A stretch of 64,000 nt of DNA, from assembly GCF_003633775.1 (NCBI RefSeq), contig NZ_RBIN01000006.1:1-64000 (forward strand), in the 5' to 3' direction. The stretch is from Kushneria sinocarnis (lineage in GTDB: Bacteria; Pseudomonadota; Gammaproteobacteria; Pseudomonadales; Halomonadaceae). A program made the position numbers and the translations under genes. Shown here in pieces: positions 37,841 through 46,129 of this stretch (its first letter is position 1; each line of letters starts with the position of its first letter). The notes under the pieces are model-generated. The model was given only the letters and a program-made list of their open reading frames with translations, ran no database searches and was not told the origin of the DNA.

Positions 37841-38992
37841 ATGCGTCAGGTAGAGAGAGCCATATTCGATATCCGTCGGGGGTTACCGGTACTGCTGCGT
37901 GACGACTCCGGGGATACCCTGGTGCATCCCATCGAGGGCGTCGGGGATGAACAGCTGCAACAGCTGACCCGTACGGCGGGCAGTGCGCCGGCACTGGTAC
38001 TGACCGCCCATCGGCTGGCAGCGCTGGGGCACCATTTCGACGATGATCGGGGACAGCGCGGAGGACGTGTCGCCATCGACCACCTGAAGAACAGTGACAC
38101 CCTGACCCTGCTGGCCGCCTCACGTCACGCGCGAGACGCCGATCATGAGGCCTGGCAGTCGCTGACCATGGCAGACGAGGCAGCCCTGGCCATGATGCGC
38201 CGCGCCCTGCTGATTCCCGCGGCCCTCACGGCCCGGGTGGATCCCGCCCAGCACGAGCGCATCGAGCAACTGGTAACCGAGGGTGAGCTGCTGGCGGTCA
38301 CGGCAGCGAATGCGCGCGCCTGCCAAGACAGCACGGCAGGTCTGCTCGGCCGTATCAGTGAGGCCGAGATCCCGCTGGCGGGAGCCGGGCACACCCGCTT
38401 TATCCTGTTTCGCGAACCCGACGGACTGCGCGAGCATGTTGCCGTGCTGATCGGCGAACCCGAACAGTGGCATGAGGCCGTTCCGGTGCGCCTGCACTCG
38501 GCCTGCCTCACCGGCGACCTGTTCGGCAGCCTGCGCTGTGACTGTGGCGAGCAGCTGCGCAACGGCGTCGCCTCGATTCAGGCCATGGGCGGTGGCGTAT
38601 TGCTCTATCTTGCCCAGGAGGGTCGCGGCATCGGTCTGGCCAACAAGCTGCGCGCCTATGCCATGCAGGACGAGGGACTGGATACCATCGATGCCGATCA
38701 GGTACTGGGGTTTGGCGAGGATGAACGCCACTACACCATGGCGCTGGACATCCTCATTGAACTCGGCATTCGGCGCATTCAGCTGCTGACCAATAACCCC
38801 GCCAAGCTGGCCGCCATGAATCAGAGCGGCATCGAGGTCGCCAATCGACATGGCATCTATGGCAGCCTGACCGATCAGAACCGTCGCTACCTGAACGCCA
38901 AGGCGAGTCGAGCCGGGCATCTGCTCGACGACATCCTCGATGAACACGAGCGTGATGCCACCACCGTGTTCTCCCCGGCGGCCTCGAAATAG
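37841..38992 (+). CDS. GTP cyclohydrolase II-like protein with extra N-terminal domain
   Basis: Opens the imidazole ring of GTP to give a diamino-ribosylamino-pyrimidinone phosphate and formate. The 383-residue protein has the complete GTP cyclohydrolase II domain from about residue 195: zinc Cys 222, 233 and 235 (ACLTGDLFGSLRCDCGEQ), LYLAQEGRGIGLANKLRAYA, DERHYTMALDIL and LLTNNPAK. The first 170 residues resemble the DHBP synthase (RibB) position of RibBA fusions (AIFDIRRGLPVLLRDD) but lack its acidic catalytic loop, so they are probably not DHBP synthase. Unlike ribosomal-operon riboflavin genes, no ribE or ribH is adjacent. A dedicated, non-riboflavin use is likely. Confidence 0.87.
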   Translation: MRQVERAIFDIRRGLPVLLRDDSGDTLVHPIEGVGDEQLQQLTRTAGSAPALVLTAHRLAALGHHFDDDRGQRGGRVAIDHLKNSDTLTLLAASRHARDADHEAWQSLTMADEAALAMMRRALLIPAALTARVDPAQHERIEQLVTEGELLAVTAANARACQDSTAGLLGRISEAEIPLAGAGHTRFILFREPDGLREHVAVLIGEPEQWHEAVPVRLHSACLTGDLFGSLRCDCGEQLRNGVASIQAMGGGVLLYLAQEGRGIGLANKLRAYAMQDEGLDTIDADQVLGFGEDERHYTMALDILIELGIRRIQLLTNNPAKLAAMNQSGIEVANRHGIYGSLTDQNRRYLNAKASRAGHLLDDILDEHERDATTVFSPAASK

Positions 38993-39029
38993 CCCTGCTT
39001 CGGCAGCGTTCAAGGCGCTTTCCGCATTG

Positions 39030-39842
39030 TTACTGTTGCAGGCGCAGGGCCAGGCTTGTCAGATCGAAGTCACGGGTCTGGTGCAGTATCTCGGCACTCC
39101 GGTCGGCAAAGTGGGCGACCAGCCGTTCACCGAGTTCGGCTGTCGCCAGCGTGGCATCACCGGTAACCCCTGCGGGATGCAGGTCCTCCGCCAGCCAGGC
39201 AAATCCGGCGGCACCTTCCGGTCCCAGCGTCTGGCCGGCCCGGTAGCGCTCGAGGCCGAGTGACGGCGCGTCGCCCAGCTCGGCACGACGCACCCGCTCG
39301 GGCGCCAGATGAAGCATCATGGCTGTTTCCAGCGCCCCACCATGCAGTCCGAAACGCAGCTCCTCGTCCGGCAGCCAGCCTTCGGGGGGCGTAAAACGCG
39401 GATAGGTTACCTTGACCACCAGCAGGTCGTGCGCCTCGCGCAGGCGCAGTGCCGCCATATCCATCAGCGCCCGATTGCCACCGTGGCTGTTGAACAGCAC
39501 CAGTCGGCGAATGCCGGCACGTGCCACGCTCTCCCCCAGTGCCTCGAGCCACCCCAGCGCCACTTCCGGAGGCAGGCTCAGGGTCCCCGGAAACCGGGTA
39601 TGCTCGGTGCTCAGGGCGACCGTCATGGTGGGCAGTTGCAGCATCGGCGCATGCCCCGCCGAAAGCCGGTTCAGTGCTGCCTGCAGCACACCCTCGGCAA
39701 TATCAACATCGGTGGAGAGTGGCAGATGGGCGCCATGCTGCTCGATGGCCGCCAGCGGCAGTATCGCCACGCTACTGTCATCCACCAACTGCTCCAGTTC
39801 AACGCTGGTCAGTGACGACCAGCTCCGCCAGTGCTCGCTCAT
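39030..39842 (-). CDS. creatininase family amidohydrolase
   Basis: A 270-residue binuclear metal amidohydrolase of the creatininase/ArfB/MftE family. Metal ligands are all visible: AIEQHGAHLPLSTDVD near the N-terminus, LFNSHGGNRALMD, and HGGALETAMMLHL. In archaea a member (ArfB) deformylates the GTP cyclohydrolase III product in riboflavin/F420 synthesis, and MftE trims mycofactocin; here the neighbours (GTP cyclohydrolase II, RibD-type reductase) suggest an amide hydrolysis on a pyrimidine or conjugate. ATG 39842 follows AAGGAGCAAAG. Convergent with the cyclohydrolase gene; own promoter region carries a strong dyad. Confidence 0.87.
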   Translation of the reverse strand: MSEHWRSWSSLTSVELEQLVDDSSVAILPLAAIEQHGAHLPLSTDVDIAEGVLQAALNRLSAGHAPMLQLPTMTVALSTEHTRFPGTLSLPPEVALGWLEALGESVARAGIRRLVLFNSHGGNRALMDMAALRLREAHDLLVVKVTYPRFTPPEGWLPDEELRFGLHGGALETAMMLHLAPERVRRAELGDAPSLGLERYRAGQTLGPEGAAGFAWLAEDLHPAGVTGDATLATAELGERLVAHFADRSAEILHQTRDFDLTSLALRLQQ

Positions 39843-39910
39843 CGACACTTTGCTCCTTGCAGGTCTGACAGCGCCCCGAATCGAATCCCGGACCCTGCCC
39901 TTGCTGATCC

Positions 39911-39927
39911 TGTACCATGGTTGTACA
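39911..39927. promoter_or_regulatory. TGTAC-N7-GTACA dyad
   Basis: A perfect 5-bp dyad with 7-base centre, 69 bases before the creatininase start and 74 before a small frame on the other strand. A related dyad with the same 7-base centre lies in the promoter at 32112-32128, and the strings TGTACAACATG (32135, + strand) and TGTACAACCATG (here, - strand) are nearly identical. This suggests one regulator for the cluster. MerR-family light/B12 regulators are known to use TGTACA-like repeats, but no regulator gene is present here. Confidence 0.5.
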
Positions 39928-40000
39928 TGGTCGGTCGTCAGCCTGACGCCCGGTCTGTTGAAGGAGTGCATCACGCATCGCTCATGGAGGAGAGATCGTC

Positions 40001-40140
40001 ATGTCCAGCAACGATATCAATCGTGTCCGCAATATGCGCTGACCGGCATTCATCATCTGCCCGATGAACTGCTCGACCGCTATCCGGCGCTCTGTGCGCC
40101 GGTAGTGCGTGAACCGCTGCGCCGGCTCGTCATGCCCTGA
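40001..40140 (+). pseudogene. possible small gene with a -1 frameshift
   Basis: ATG 40001 has a strong GGAGGAGAG Shine-Dalgarno and reads SSNDINRVRNMR before TGA at 40040. In the -1 frame from about 40033 the sequence continues with GC-rich third positions (ALTGIHHLPDELLDRYPALC, then APVVREPLRRLVMP) to TGA 40138-40140. Together they look like one protein of about 47 residues broken by a one-base change. It could be a decayed gene, a sequencing error or a true frameshift. The remainder of the 323-base gap 39843-40165 is promoter sequence. I do not recognise the protein. Confidence 0.4.
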
Positions 40141-40165
40141 TCATGCCGCTGAGCGAATCGCGGCA

Positions 40166-42232
40166 CTACTGCACTACGCCGGCAATGGTCTGCAACCGCT
40201 CCCGAATATGCGATGCCCGATGCACCCGACGCGCCGTGGCGTATACCAGTGCTTCATCGAAGGCGCTGACCACACAGCAGTAATCACGCGCCCGAGTGAC
40301 CGCCGTGTAGACCAGCTCGCGTGTCAGAATGGGGTTGGGACGATCAGGCAGCACGAACAGGATGCGTTCGAATTCGGACCCCTGGGACTTGTGCACGGTC
40401 ATCGCCCATGCCGTCTCCACGCTGTCCAGCCGCCCGGGCAGGACGGCCCTTGCCCGGCGCCCGGCCTGTTCATCGGCTATTTCGAAGAACACCCGCAGCC
40501 GGCCGCCGGCTTCCGGGTCCGGCAGCGTGATGCCGATATCCCCGTTGTACAGGGCAAGCTGCGGGTCATTGCGGGTGATCATTACCGGCAGGCCGGCATA
40601 CCAGCCGGATGTAGCTGCAATCAGGCCTTCACGCTGCAATGCCGCGGCAATCCGCTCGTTGAGTCCCTCGATGCCCCAGGGCCCCCGTCGCAGCGCACAC
40701 AGTACCTGGAAGCGGGCAAAGGCATCCAGCACTTCCAGCGGCTCGGCACCCTGCCACATCCGTTTCAGGTAGTCGCGATAGCCGCTCAGCATCATCCCGA
40801 TCAGCTGTCGATCCTCGACGCCCGAGAGACGCTGCCAGTCGATATCGTCAAACCCTGCCGACCAGAGCCGGCGCACCCCGGCGGTGTCACCGGCATTGAT
40901 ACGCCCGGCCAGCTGACCGATGCCACTGCCGGCATCGAAACGATAGCTTTGGCGCAGCACCACGACATGATCGCGCATCGGATCATGGCGTGGCGGCGAC
41001 ACTTCCCGCTCCACCCGGGTATCCGTCATGGCCTGCAGATATTCGATCAGTGCATCGCTGTAGCCGATCTGTTCGGCCCCCTGACAGAGATCACCCAGCA
41101 CCGCACCCGCCTCAACCGACGCCAGCTGATCCTTGTCCCCGAGCAGAATCAGCTGCGCCTGCTCGGGCAGGGCCGCCAGCAGTGCGGTCATCAGCTCGAG
41201 ATCGACCATCGAGGCTTCATCGACCACCAGCAGATCCAGACTCAGCGGCTGCTGACGGTCGTGGCGAAAATGCCGGCTGTCGGGCCGGGCGCCCAAAAGC
41301 CGATGCAGGGTGGTGGCTTCACGTGGCAGGGCACGGCGAATATCGGGCCCCAGCTCGAGCCGGTCGATCGCCCGGCCGATGGATTCGGTCAGACGCGCTG
41401 CCGCCTTGCCGGTAGGCGCCACCAGCCGAATGGCCAGCGGCTGCTCACTGCTGCCCAGCGCGCTCTCCTGCAACAGCGCCAGCAGCCGGGTCACGGTGGT
41501 GGTCTTGCCGGTGCCCGGCCCGCCGGAAATCACCATCAGCTGCTGTCGCAGCGCCATTACGCAGGCCAGCTGCTGCCAGTCGGGCGCTGCACTCCCCTCG
41601 GTCGTTTCCGGGCGCTGGAACAGCCGACCCAGATGGGGTTTCAGCACGGCCGGATCCACCGGCCGGGGTGCTGCCATGCGCCGGCCGAGCTCTCGGGCGA
41701 CATCGCACTCACAGCGCCAGAAACGGTAGAGATAGAGACGCTGCTCCTTGAGCACCAGGGGGGTCGGCGAACGGCCATCACCGATCAGGGCCGAAGCGGC
41801 CAGCTGCTCCGCCCACCGCCCGGCACTGCGTACGTCCAGCCGCGCCAGCACATGTGCCGGTGTTTCGATGGCGGCGGCTTCCTCCGACGTGGTCGCACTA
41901 CCCTCCTGGGGTGGCAGCGACAGCACGGCATCGGCATCCGTCAGCGCCTGTTCGAGGTCAAGACAGACGTGACCGCGACCCAGCTGATGGCTGACCAGTG
42001 CAATCGACAGCTGTACCAGTGGCGCCATGGCGGGCTCACGCTCGGCCATAAAATGCGCCAGGTGGGCATCAAGCGACCGCAGCCAGCCCATCATGACCCA
42101 TTGCTCGAGCAGCTCGTCGACCGCCGGCGCCTGCCCGGCGGGGGCCCCGCCGGCAACCCCGGCGGACACGGAAGCCTCACTTTCGAGCAGGGCATCGAAC
42201 GACAGCTGGCCGGGACGTTCCTGACGCGTCAT
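40166..42232 (-). CDS. recD: exodeoxyribonuclease V alpha subunit (RecD)
   Basis: 5'-3' helicase motor of RecBCD, which processes double-strand breaks for recombination and degrades foreign DNA. The 688-residue protein has a Walker A ISGGPGTGKTTTVTRLLALL near residue 235, DEASMVDLELM (Walker B), and C-terminal SF1 motifs including WAMTVHKSQGSEFERIL and YTAVTRARDYC. The N-terminal RecC-binding domain occupies the first 150 residues or so. It overlaps recB by four bases (ATGA), so both are made from one transcript. Confidence 0.96.
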   Translation of the reverse strand: MTRQERPGQLSFDALLESEASVSAGVAGGAPAGQAPAVDELLEQWVMMGWLRSLDAHLAHFMAEREPAMAPLVQLSIALVSHQLGRGHVCLDLEQALTDADAVLSLPPQEGSATTSEEAAAIETPAHVLARLDVRSAGRWAEQLAASALIGDGRSPTPLVLKEQRLYLYRFWRCECDVARELGRRMAAPRPVDPAVLKPHLGRLFQRPETTEGSAAPDWQQLACVMALRQQLMVISGGPGTGKTTTVTRLLALLQESALGSSEQPLAIRLVAPTGKAAARLTESIGRAIDRLELGPDIRRALPREATTLHRLLGARPDSRHFRHDRQQPLSLDLLVVDEASMVDLELMTALLAALPEQAQLILLGDKDQLASVEAGAVLGDLCQGAEQIGYSDALIEYLQAMTDTRVEREVSPPRHDPMRDHVVVLRQSYRFDAGSGIGQLAGRINAGDTAGVRRLWSAGFDDIDWQRLSGVEDRQLIGMMLSGYRDYLKRMWQGAEPLEVLDAFARFQVLCALRRGPWGIEGLNERIAAALQREGLIAATSGWYAGLPVMITRNDPQLALYNGDIGITLPDPEAGGRLRVFFEIADEQAGRRARAVLPGRLDSVETAWAMTVHKSQGSEFERILFVLPDRPNPILTRELVYTAVTRARDYCCVVSAFDEALVYATARRVHRASHIRERLQTIAGVVQ

Positions 42233-45200
42233 GGCTGCTCCCCCTGCCGGTCCGACTCGGATACCACTGCATGGCCTGCCGGCTCGATCTCTACCGACTC
42301 GCCGTCAAGCCAGCCATCAAGCATTTCGATCAGGGTCCGCGACGGTCGACGATGGAGTACCCCCCGCCCATCGCCCTCACCATTCATGCCTCTCAGGAAG
42401 GCGTAGAAAACACCACCACAGTGACGCTCGTAGTCATAATCCGCCAGGCGGGTGCGCAACAGCCGATGCAGTGCCAGGGTATAAAGGACATACTGCAGAT
42501 CGTAACGATGCTCACCCACGGCTGCCAGCATGGCCGGCTCGTCATAGTGCTCGGGGCGATCACCGAGATGATTGGACTTCCAGTCCAGCAGATAGTAGCG
42601 CCCCTCGAACTCGAACAGCAGGTCGATATACCCCTTGAGCATGCCGGTCAGCTCGCGCTCGGCCAGAGCCGGTCGCTCCACCTGCAAGGGCTCGTGCCGG
42701 CGTACCAGGTCATCGAGACGATGGCTGTCGGCGTACCGGGTCGGCAGCCAGAACTCCAGCTCGATGCGCCAGTGATCGAGCCGCGCCAGCGACAGCCCCG
42801 GCACGGCAGGATGCAGGGGGGCCGGCAGTACCCGCGCCATCCATTCCAGCAGGATATCGGCCCAGTACGCCTCGAAACCGCGTCGTGCCAGACGCGCCGG
42901 GATCAGCGCTGCAAGTTCACGCCGGTGGGCGCTGGCGGGATCATCGAGCGATGCCAGCCGATCGAAATCGACCCGCTCGAACAGGCCATGCAGAAAGGTA
43001 CCGGCCCGGGGCCCGCGTGGAAAGTCGATGAGCCGCTGGGCCGGTGGCAGGGGCACCGGATTGCGTTCGGTCAGCACTTCCAGATCAACTCCGGGGCTCT
43101 CATCCACGAAAGCGGTGTCATCGGACATCTCACCCGTGGCGAGTTGCGCACCACTCACCAGCGCGGTATAGGAGGCGATCCACCAGTTGCGATCGATGCG
43201 TCCGCTGAAGCGTCGCGCCGCGCCCGATGCCGACCGGGTGTCCGGCGGGGAAAGTGGCTGCGGCCGAGGCTGCGGCGGCGCCGCAAACGCCACTTCCCGG
43301 CCATCGCAGAGCCCACCGAGCAGCGCACGCAGCTGGCCCACCTCGGGAGAATCCCCGGTGTGTCCGGTCAGCAGGCTGCCCAGCGCCGAGCGCGCCAGCG
43401 TGGTGGCCGTCTCCGCGGTGCCCTTTTTGCGCTGCCCCTTGTAAAGCGGCGCGATCCCCAGCCGACAGGCGTAACGGGCCCGGGTCATGGCGACATAGAG
43501 CAGCCGCAGATCCTCTGCCAGCCGTTCATGATCGGCCTGCTGACGCTGCAGTGCGGTTGGCGCCATGATCGTCGCCCGACCGCGCTCTTCCTCATGCAGC
43601 CGAAAGTGCGTGACACGAGCATCGATCTCCCGGTAATCGCAGGTAAAGGGCAGATAGACCACCGCATACTCGAGCCCCTTGGATTTATGAATGGTAATCA
43701 CCCGTACAAGGGTCTCATCGCTCTCCAGGCGCTGAACCAGCGACTCCGGATCGAGCCCGGCTTCAAAGCGGCCGGCCAGCGCCTGATGCAGCCAGCGCAG
43801 CAATGCCTGCTCACCATCGAGATGCACGCTGGCCGCCTGGGCCAGTTCGCCCAGATGCAGCAGGTCGGTCAGTGCCCGCTCACCGTCATCGCGAGCGATC
43901 AGACGCTCACCGATGGCGAAATGGCGCATCACCGCACGCAGCATCGGCAGTACACCATCGCGCTGCCACAGCCGATGGTACTCGCCGAAGCGCTCGACCA
44001 TCGCCTCCCAGGCAAGCTCATCCACCTTGAGCTGCGCCACGCTGTCCAGCGAATCGGACAGCAGGCGCGTGGCGAGCGCGGCTCGCAGCCGCCGATCGCT
44101 GTCGGGCTGAGCCACTGCCTCGAGCAGTTGCAGCAGATGAAAGGCTTCCGGCGACTGAAATACCGAAGTCTTCTGACTGAGATAGACGCTGCGGATTCCC
44201 CCCTGCGCCAGCGCCGCGCGCACCAGTTCCGCCTCGCGGCCGGTGCGCACCAGCACCGCCAGGTCCGATGGACGCAGCGGCTCGAAACCATCCTCGTCAT
44301 CGCTGAACCCGGTGGTACCGGCGTGACCGCCGGCCAGCAGCCGCTGGATGTCGGCACGCGTCGCCTCGGCCATGCAGCGGGCATAGGCCTCGCGCCCTAC
44401 CGACGCCTCGTCCGGCATCAGCCAGCAGGTCAGGGCCGGCTCCTCGCCCGACTCGCTGACCAGCCGCTGCGAACGACCCTGCGCCGCTACCGACTCGAAG
44501 GGAATATCATCGAGCAGAAACGGCGCCGTGCACTGACCGAAGATACGGTTGACCGCACCGACCATCGCCTGCGTCGAACGGAAGTTGGTCGCCAGGGTAT
44601 AGTGGGCCGTCACCTCGCGGCGCGCTTCGAGATAGGTATGAATATCGGCCCCGCGAAAGCCGTAGATCGCCTGCTTGGGGTCGCCGATCATCAATAGCGT
44701 TGTCTCATCCGCGTCCTCTCCCGAACCGGCAGGATAGATCGAGGAAAAGATCCGGTACTGGACCGGATCGGTATCCTGAAACTCGTCGATCATCGCCACC
44801 GGCAGCTCACGCCGGATCCTGCCGGCCAGGCGTGAGCCGGCCGGACCCGCCAGAGCGGAATCCAGCCCGTTGAGCAGGTCATCGAAATCCCACAGTCCGC
44901 GACGGCGCTTTTCGTTCGCCATGCTGGCTGCTACCGCATCGCGCGCATGCGCCAGAATATACGGCTGAACCTCCGGCAGCGCCTGCTGCGCTTCGGCCAA
45001 TTCATCCAGCGCAACAAAGAAGGCATGCTCGGGTGTCTCGGCGTTCTTCTTCGTTGCCGCACTCAGTCGCTGCTGACCACACCATGGCTGCCCGGAAGTC
45101 AGCAGCCCGCTCTCCAGCGCGTGCTCTCCCCGCTCACACCACTGCGCCAGCCGAGCGAGGCGCTCGGAGAGTTCAGCGCTTTTGAAGCGATTGGCCGCCA

Positions 45201-45999
45201 GCCGCCCCTGCTCGATGGCCTCACGCAGCAGCATCCCGACCTCTTCCCAGCATGACTGCCATAACTCGCGCACGCGTGCGGCCCGGGCCGCCACGGTCTG
45301 ATGAGCCTGATCGAGCGGTGCCAGGGCCGCCTCCAGCGTTTCCGGCGCCTCGATCGGAGTGCCATTCCAGATCAGCGGCTGGGGGCGCCCCCCGTGCAGC
45401 AGTGTTCGCAGGGCCTGCCCCAGTGCCGCGGGAGACGCCCAGTAGTCGAGCAGCAGCGCCTGCTGGCCGGGGTCCAGCGGATAGAAATGACAGCGCCAGT
45501 AGTCCTCGACCAGCGTCTCGAACAGTCGCTCGGTGTCATTGGTCAGCTCGGCCGCAAACAGGGTCCCGCTATCGAAGGCGTGACGCTTGAGCATGCGCTG
45601 ACAGAAGCCGTGGATGGTAAAGATGGCCGCATCATCCATGGTCCGTGCGGCACCATCCAGACGGCTGGCCTGAACCGCCCGCACGGCCGGGTCGACCTCA
45701 TCGAGCAGCCGCGCCAGTACCGCATCGGCTGCCTCGCGGCCGAGCAGTGCATCACGCGCCTGTCGCAAGCGCAGCCGGATGCGCTCACGCAACTCCTCGG
45801 TGGCCGCCTCGGTAAAGGTGACCACCAGAATTTCGGGGGGCATCAGCGGACGTGGAAAGGCGCAGCCTTCACCGCCATGGCCGAGAATCAGACGCACATA
45901 AAGTGCCGCCAGGGTAAAGGTCTTGCCGGTGCCGGCACTGGCCTCGATCAGACGACGACCGGTCAGGGGCAGCGTGGCGATATCGAGATGTTCGCTCAT
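42229..45999 (-). CDS. recB: exodeoxyribonuclease V beta subunit (RecB)
   Basis: 3'-5' helicase and nuclease subunit of RecBCD. The 1256-residue protein is slightly longer than the E. coli one (1180). Walker A IEASAGTGKTFTLAALYVRL near residue 19, VTFTEAATEELRERI, MIDEFQDTDPVQYRIF (motif II) and VITIHKSKGLEYAVVYLP (motif V) define the UvrD-like helicase; the C-terminal nuclease has LLDWKSNHLG near residue 1138, with the catalytic Asp and Lys, which loads RecA at Chi. Unlike E. coli, recC is not adjacent: it lies 13.8 kb to the right on the same strand. Divergent from a C45 hydrolase gene. Confidence 0.96.
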   Translation of the reverse strand: MSEHLDIATLPLTGRRLIEASAGTGKTFTLAALYVRLILGHGGEGCAFPRPLMPPEILVVTFTEAATEELRERIRLRLRQARDALLGREAADAVLARLLDEVDPAVRAVQASRLDGAARTMDDAAIFTIHGFCQRMLKRHAFDSGTLFAAELTNDTERLFETLVEDYWRCHFYPLDPGQQALLLDYWASPAALGQALRTLLHGGRPQPLIWNGTPIEAPETLEAALAPLDQAHQTVAARAARVRELWQSCWEEVGMLLREAIEQGRLAANRFKSAELSERLARLAQWCERGEHALESGLLTSGQPWCGQQRLSAATKKNAETPEHAFFVALDELAEAQQALPEVQPYILAHARDAVAASMANEKRRRGLWDFDDLLNGLDSALAGPAGSRLAGRIRRELPVAMIDEFQDTDPVQYRIFSSIYPAGSGEDADETTLLMIGDPKQAIYGFRGADIHTYLEARREVTAHYTLATNFRSTQAMVGAVNRIFGQCTAPFLLDDIPFESVAAQGRSQRLVSESGEEPALTCWLMPDEASVGREAYARCMAEATRADIQRLLAGGHAGTTGFSDDEDGFEPLRPSDLAVLVRTGREAELVRAALAQGGIRSVYLSQKTSVFQSPEAFHLLQLLEAVAQPDSDRRLRAALATRLLSDSLDSVAQLKVDELAWEAMVERFGEYHRLWQRDGVLPMLRAVMRHFAIGERLIARDDGERALTDLLHLGELAQAASVHLDGEQALLRWLHQALAGRFEAGLDPESLVQRLESDETLVRVITIHKSKGLEYAVVYLPFTCDYREIDARVTHFRLHEEERGRATIMAPTALQRQQADHERLAEDLRLLYVAMTRARYACRLGIAPLYKGQRKKGTAETATTLARSALGSLLTGHTGDSPEVGQLRALLGGLCDGREVAFAAPPQPRPQPLSPPDTRSASGAARRFSGRIDRNWWIASYTALVSGAQLATGEMSDDTAFVDESPGVDLEVLTERNPVPLPPAQRLIDFPRGPRAGTFLHGLFERVDFDRLASLDDPASAHRRELAALIPARLARRGFEAYWADILLEWMARVLPAPLHPAVPGLSLARLDHWRIELEFWLPTRYADSHRLDDLVRRHEPLQVERPALAERELTGMLKGYIDLLFEFEGRYYLLDWKSNHLGDRPEHYDEPAMLAAVGEHRYDLQYVLYTLALHRLLRTRLADYDYERHCGGVFYAFLRGMNGEGDGRGVLHRRPSRTLIEMLDGWLDGESVEIEPAGHAVVSESDRQGEQP

Positions 46000-46129
46000 C
46001 GGCGCATTAGATCACTGTTGTCAGGTAAGCGGCAAAACCTGCCGATCACGGCGCGGGGCTCGACGCCGAAGCAAACGCCCGCCATGCTGTGAACAATATG
46101 CACGAACATCGACAATCGAGGAGAGCGGC

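Noticed and set aside
37546-37902. 118-codon frame upstream of the GTP cyclohydrolase II-like gene
   Set aside because: Ser/Arg/Gly-rich, no Shine-Dalgarno, and it runs into the certain start of the cyclohydrolase gene in another frame.
42271-44697. 808-codon open frame antisense to recB, and a 765-codon one opposite recD
   Set aside because: Both mirror certain genes in a GC-rich genome and show no domain or ribosome site.
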